The notes beneath the pieces are model-generated. The model made no database searches. It saw only the letters and a list, made by a program, of their open reading frames with translations, and had not been told where the DNA came from. A stretch of 64,000 nt of DNA from an uncultured Sphingomonadaceae bacterium (GTDB lineage Bacteria > Pseudomonadota > Alphaproteobacteria > Sphingomonadales > Sphingomonadaceae): positions 1-64,000 of the forward strand of contig CANMBD010000001.1 in the NCBI GenBank assembly GCA_947495985.1, in the 5' to 3' direction. This document shows, one piece after another, positions 61,225 to 64,000 of this stretch. Each line of letters starts with the position of its first letter. Position 1 is the first letter of the stretch. Position numbers and translations under genes: made by a program.

Positions 61225-62874
61225 CTATTTGTTTCGCAGTCCGCTGACGGTTGCTCCAGCCGCAGTCAGAAACTCCACATCAGTCTTCAGATGCAGCAGG
61301 CGCAGGCCTTTGTGCTGCATGGCCTGTTCCAGAGCCGGGGCAAATTCTTCCGTGCTCTCCACAGTCGCGCTCCATCCGCCATAGGCTTTTGCGAGCATCG
61401 CAAAATCCGGGTTTTGCAGCGAAGTGGCCGACAGACGCGCGGGATATTCGCGTTCCTGGTGTAGGCGGATGGTGCCAAAGCTGCCATTGTCGATGACCAG
61501 CACAAGCAGGTTGGCATCATATTGGACCGCTGTCGCCAGTTCCTGTCCGTTCATCATGAAATCACCGTCGCCTGCAATCACCACCGAGACGCGCTCGGGA
61601 AAGCGCAAGGCAGCGGCCACTGATGCTGGCACGCCATAGCCCATTGCGCCGGATGTCGGGGCAAGCTGGCTCGGAAAATCGCCATAGGTCCAGTAACGAT
61701 GCCACCAGCCGGAAAAATTGCCGGCGCCATTGCAGATAATCGCATCGGCCGGCAGCATGTCCTGCATTGCCGCGACGCAGGGTCCGAGATCCAGTTTCGC
61801 GTCGGTTGGTTTGACCGTTGTCCATTGCTGATAGTCGGCATGGGCGGATTTGCCAGCGTCGAAACTCAGCAGGTCATCCTCCCAGAGCGCCGCCTGTTCG
61901 GCAAATTCGTGCATCTCCGCGCAGATTGGCAGATCGATGCGATAGACATGGTTGAGTTCGTCCGGATCGGGATGGATATGGACGAGTGTCTGATCGGGAT
62001 GGTCCGGGGTGATGAGCGTATAGCCATCGGTGGTTGCCTCACCGAGCCGCGCACCGACTGCGATGACGAGATCGGCGGCCTTTACCCGCTCGACCAGTTT
62101 GGGATTGGGACCATAGCCGAGATTGCCGGCATAGACCGGGCTGGTATTGGGGAAATTATCCTGCCGCCGGAACGCGCAGGCTACCGGAAGGCCAATCCTT
62201 TCAGCATATTGGGCGAAATTTTCGCGCGCGCTGGCACACCAGCCGGCCCCGCCGATAATCGCGATCGGGTCGGTGGCATCGCGCAGCAAATCGGTGAGCG
62301 TCGTCATCGCATTGGCGCACATTGGTTGTACCGGTGCGACCACTTTCGGGCGGTCGAGTGTTTCGACAACATCGCGCAACATATCTTCGGGCAAGCTAAG
62401 TACCACCGGACCGGGGCGCCCAGAACAGGCCGTGTCAAAGGCTCGCGCAATATATTCGGGGATACGCGCGGCATTGTCGATCCGCGCCGCCCATTTGGCG
62501 AGTGGGGTGAACATGGCGGTGAAATCCACTTCCTGAAAGCCTTCGCGGTCACGGTTGTCGCGCGCTACATCGCCGATAAAAAGAATCATCGGTGTGCTGT
62601 CCTGCATCGCCGTATGGACACCGATACTGGCATTGGTCGCACCGGGACCGCGCGTCACAAAGGCGATGCCTGGGCTTCCGGTCAGCTTGCCGTCGGCTTC
62701 GGCCATGAATGCAGCGCTGCCATCCTGACGGGTCGAGACGGTTTCGATAGAACCGCAATCGTGCAGAGCGTCGAGCACGGACAGAAAGCTCTCGCCAGGT
62801 ACGGTGAAAATGCGATCAGTCCCCTGGATCACCAGTTGATCGACCAAAACCTGCGCGCCGGTACGTTTTGTCAT
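61225..62874 (-). CDS. Thiamine-diphosphate-dependent enzyme (acetolactate synthase-like)
   Basis: 549 residues. Three domains: PYR (1-170) with the catalytic Glu in FTVPGESFLSVLDALHD; central (about 190-330), IAIIGGAGWCASARENF; and PP (about 360-540) with the ThDP motif VIAGDGDFMMNGQELATAVQ (GDG...N). The region corresponds to biosynthetic or catabolic large subunits, benzoylformate decarboxylase-like enzymes and others; substrate unresolved. It starts 11 bases after the aldehyde dehydrogenase stop, so the two are one operon. Confidence 0.9.
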   Translation of the reverse strand: MTKRTGAQVLVDQLVIQGTDRIFTVPGESFLSVLDALHDCGSIETVSTRQDGSAAFMAEADGKLTGSPGIAFVTRGPGATNASIGVHTAMQDSTPMILFIGDVARDNRDREGFQEVDFTAMFTPLAKWAARIDNAARIPEYIARAFDTACSGRPGPVVLSLPEDMLRDVVETLDRPKVVAPVQPMCANAMTTLTDLLRDATDPIAIIGGAGWCASARENFAQYAERIGLPVACAFRRQDNFPNTSPVYAGNLGYGPNPKLVERVKAADLVIAVGARLGEATTDGYTLITPDHPDQTLVHIHPDPDELNHVYRIDLPICAEMHEFAEQAALWEDDLLSFDAGKSAHADYQQWTTVKPTDAKLDLGPCVAAMQDMLPADAIICNGAGNFSGWWHRYWTYGDFPSQLAPTSGAMGYGVPASVAAALRFPERVSVVIAGDGDFMMNGQELATAVQYDANLLVLVIDNGSFGTIRLHQEREYPARLSATSLQNPDFAMLAKAYGGWSATVESTEEFAPALEQAMQHKGLRLLHLKTDVEFLTAAGATVSGLRNK

Positions 62875-62885
62875 CTTGCTAGTCC

Positions 62886-64000
62886 TCAACTCTGGTGAAT
62901 GGCTTTGGTCACCATATAGGCTTTTAGGCCATCCGGGCCATCTTCTGATCCATGGCCGGATTGTTTCACACCGCCAAAGGGCGCATCGCCGGGACTGACG
63001 GTCAGATTGTTAATCGCGACCATGCCCGCTTCGACCATGTCCCCAACAATATTGGCGGTGCGCAGGCTTTCCGTAAAGGCATAGGCGGCGAGACCCAGCG
63101 GCAAACGATTGGCCTGTTCGATCGCTTCATCCAAGGTATCAAACGGGCGCATCGCGGCCACGGGGCCAAAAGGTTCGTTGCTCATAATATCGGCCTGCAG
63201 CGGGACATCGGTGAGCACAGTTGGCCGGTAAAAATAACCGTCGCTGTCCATCGCTTCTCCGCCGAGGCGCACGGTTGCGCCTTTGGCTTTGGCATCGCCA
63301 ATAAGCTGTTCCATCGCCTCCGGGCGGCGCGGATTGGCAAGCGGACCCATGTCGATATTATCGCCAAAGCCATCGCCGACCTGCACTTTTTCCGCGCGTT
63401 TGGTGAACTCCGTCGCGAATTTTTCATAGATGCCGGACTGAACATAGAAGCGGGTGGGGGACACGCAAACCTGTCCCGCATTGCGATATTTTTGCATCGC
63501 CAGCAGGTCGAGCGCCTTGTCCATATCGCAATCGTCAAAGACCAGCACCGGTGCGTGGCCACCCAGTTCCATGGTTGTGCGCTGCATATTTTCTGTCGCC
63601 AGTTTCATCAAATGCCTGCCGACCGGAACGGATCCGGTGAAGCTGATCTTGCGAATGATGTCGGAGGCGATCAGATACGACGACACTTCGGACGGATCAC
63701 CGAACACGACTTGCGCGGTGCCGGCGGGCAAACCCGCGTCGAGCAGGCAGCGGATCATTTCGATCGGACTGGCCGGTGTTTCTTCCGCTGGCTTGAGAAT
63801 GATCGAGCAACCGGCAGCCAGGGCAGGGGCCAATTTGCGGGCGGGTGTGTAGACCGGGAAATTCCATGGGCTAAATGCCGCCACGGGACCAACCGGCTGA
63901 TATTTGACGAAGCTATTCTGTCCAGTCGGGCGGACCAGCACGCGGCCATAGCAGCGCTTGGCTTCTTCGGCCATGACATCGAACATCGCCGCCGATGCGG
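62886..64000 (-). CDS. NAD(P)-dependent aldehyde dehydrogenase (partial, cut by right edge)
   Basis: The C-terminal 370 or so residues are present; the N-terminus lies beyond the window. KYQPVGPVAAFSPWNFPVYT is the usual ALDH segment, MELGGHAPVLVFDDCDMDKA carries the catalytic Glu and NAGQVCVSPTRFYVQSG the catalytic Cys. EPFGPVAAMRPFDTLDEAIE and PFGGVKQSGHGSEDGPDGLK are late ALDH motifs. Closest in character to succinate-semialdehyde dehydrogenases. Upstream partner of the ThDP enzyme. Confidence 0.92.
   Translation of the reverse strand, partial: ASAAMFDVMAEEAKRCYGRVLVRPTGQNSFVKYQPVGPVAAFSPWNFPVYTPARKLAPALAAGCSIILKPAEETPASPIEMIRCLLDAGLPAGTAQVVFGDPSEVSSYLIASDIIRKISFTGSVPVGRHLMKLATENMQRTTMELGGHAPVLVFDDCDMDKALDLLAMQKYRNAGQVCVSPTRFYVQSGIYEKFATEFTKRAEKVQVGDGFGDNIDMGPLANPRRPEAMEQLIGDAKAKGATVRLGGEAMDSDGYFYRPTVLTDVPLQADIMSNEPFGPVAAMRPFDTLDEAIEQANRLPLGLAAYAFTESLRTANIVGDMVEAGMVAINNLTVSPGDAPFGGVKQSGHGSEDGPDGLKAYMVTKAIHQS

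Noticed and set aside
61699..62898. Long plus-strand open frame of about 400 codons
   Set aside because: Lies wholly antisense to the ThDP enzyme, whose domains are unmistakable. Composition is low-complexity and no family is recognisable.
1..64000. CRISPR arrays, rRNA, other tRNAs and riboswitches
   Set aside because: No regularly spaced direct repeats, rRNA signatures, second tRNA cloverleaf or recognisable riboswitch core was found by reading.

Overview
The window looks like a chromosomal segment of an alphaproteobacterium of the order Sphingomonadales (Sphingopyxis/Sphingorhabdus/Parasphingorhabdus-like). This rests on gene content and order: pyrE-pdxJ-acpS-lepB, the ctaC-ctaD-ctaB-small membrane protein-ctaG-ctaE-DUF983-SURF1-thrC run, a DUF1013/TrcR regulator, a DUF1192 protein and type-2 ArgC. 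Genus is inference; no rRNA gene is present.

The window has two parts. Positions 1 to about 22.6 kb are accessory DNA ending at a tRNA-Lys gene (22611-22686, minus strand). It carries: (i) a tightly packed seven-gene operon of unrecognised proteins (514-3842), including two neighbouring proteins resembling the toxin-binding part of MbcA/ParS/Xre antitoxins and a 51-residue gene coupled by ATGA overlap; (ii) a GNAT acetyltransferase and a GRDP-like protein; (iii) a threonine-synthase-fold PLP protein with an added N-terminal domain, a SEC-C protein with a nuclease-like N-terminus and a zinc-ribbon protein with an R-x4-H (HEPN-like) motif; (iv) a rhomboid protease, an AraC regulator, an alpha/beta hydrolase and a SnoaL-like secreted protein; (v) a HEPN-like protein and partner beside an IS30-family element; (vi) a mobilisation module: MobF (TrwC/TraI-type) relaxase, two accessory proteins, a candidate nic site and an AlpA-like regulator. 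No integrase or type IV secretion genes are visible. A palindromic extragenic repeat (core GTCCGCTTTTGCGCCCATAG plus its inverse) occurs several times between 4 and 17 kb, and the IS30 element sits inside one copy.

From 22.7 kb to the right edge the sequence is dense, ordinary core chromosome: folK, a Cu/Zn-SOD-like lipoprotein, a low-molecular-weight phosphatase, a Bax-inhibitor-1 family protein, GST, a YafY/VOC/DUF1428 cluster, clpA, quinone oxidoreductase and NUDIX genes, an envelope phosphoesterase/glycosyltransferase pair, trcR, an MBL hydrolase, hemN, two tandem Baeyer-Villiger monooxygenases, a leucyl aminopeptidase, an NlpC/P60 protein, argC, the lepB-acpS-pdxJ-pyrE operon, the cytochrome c oxidase operon, thrC, an rRNA-type methyltransferase, folB with a FolM-like SDR, a fasciclin lipoprotein, an EVE protein, and a ThDP enzyme with an aldehyde dehydrogenase cut by the right edge.

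Regulatory points worth reading: a shared TTAATC-N4-GATTAA palindrome upstream of both the MBL hydrolase and the first Baeyer-Villiger monooxygenase; a terminator-shaped hairpin in the probable 5' UTR of trcR; a likely sigma-70-type promoter for the cta operon; and several clear intrinsic terminators.
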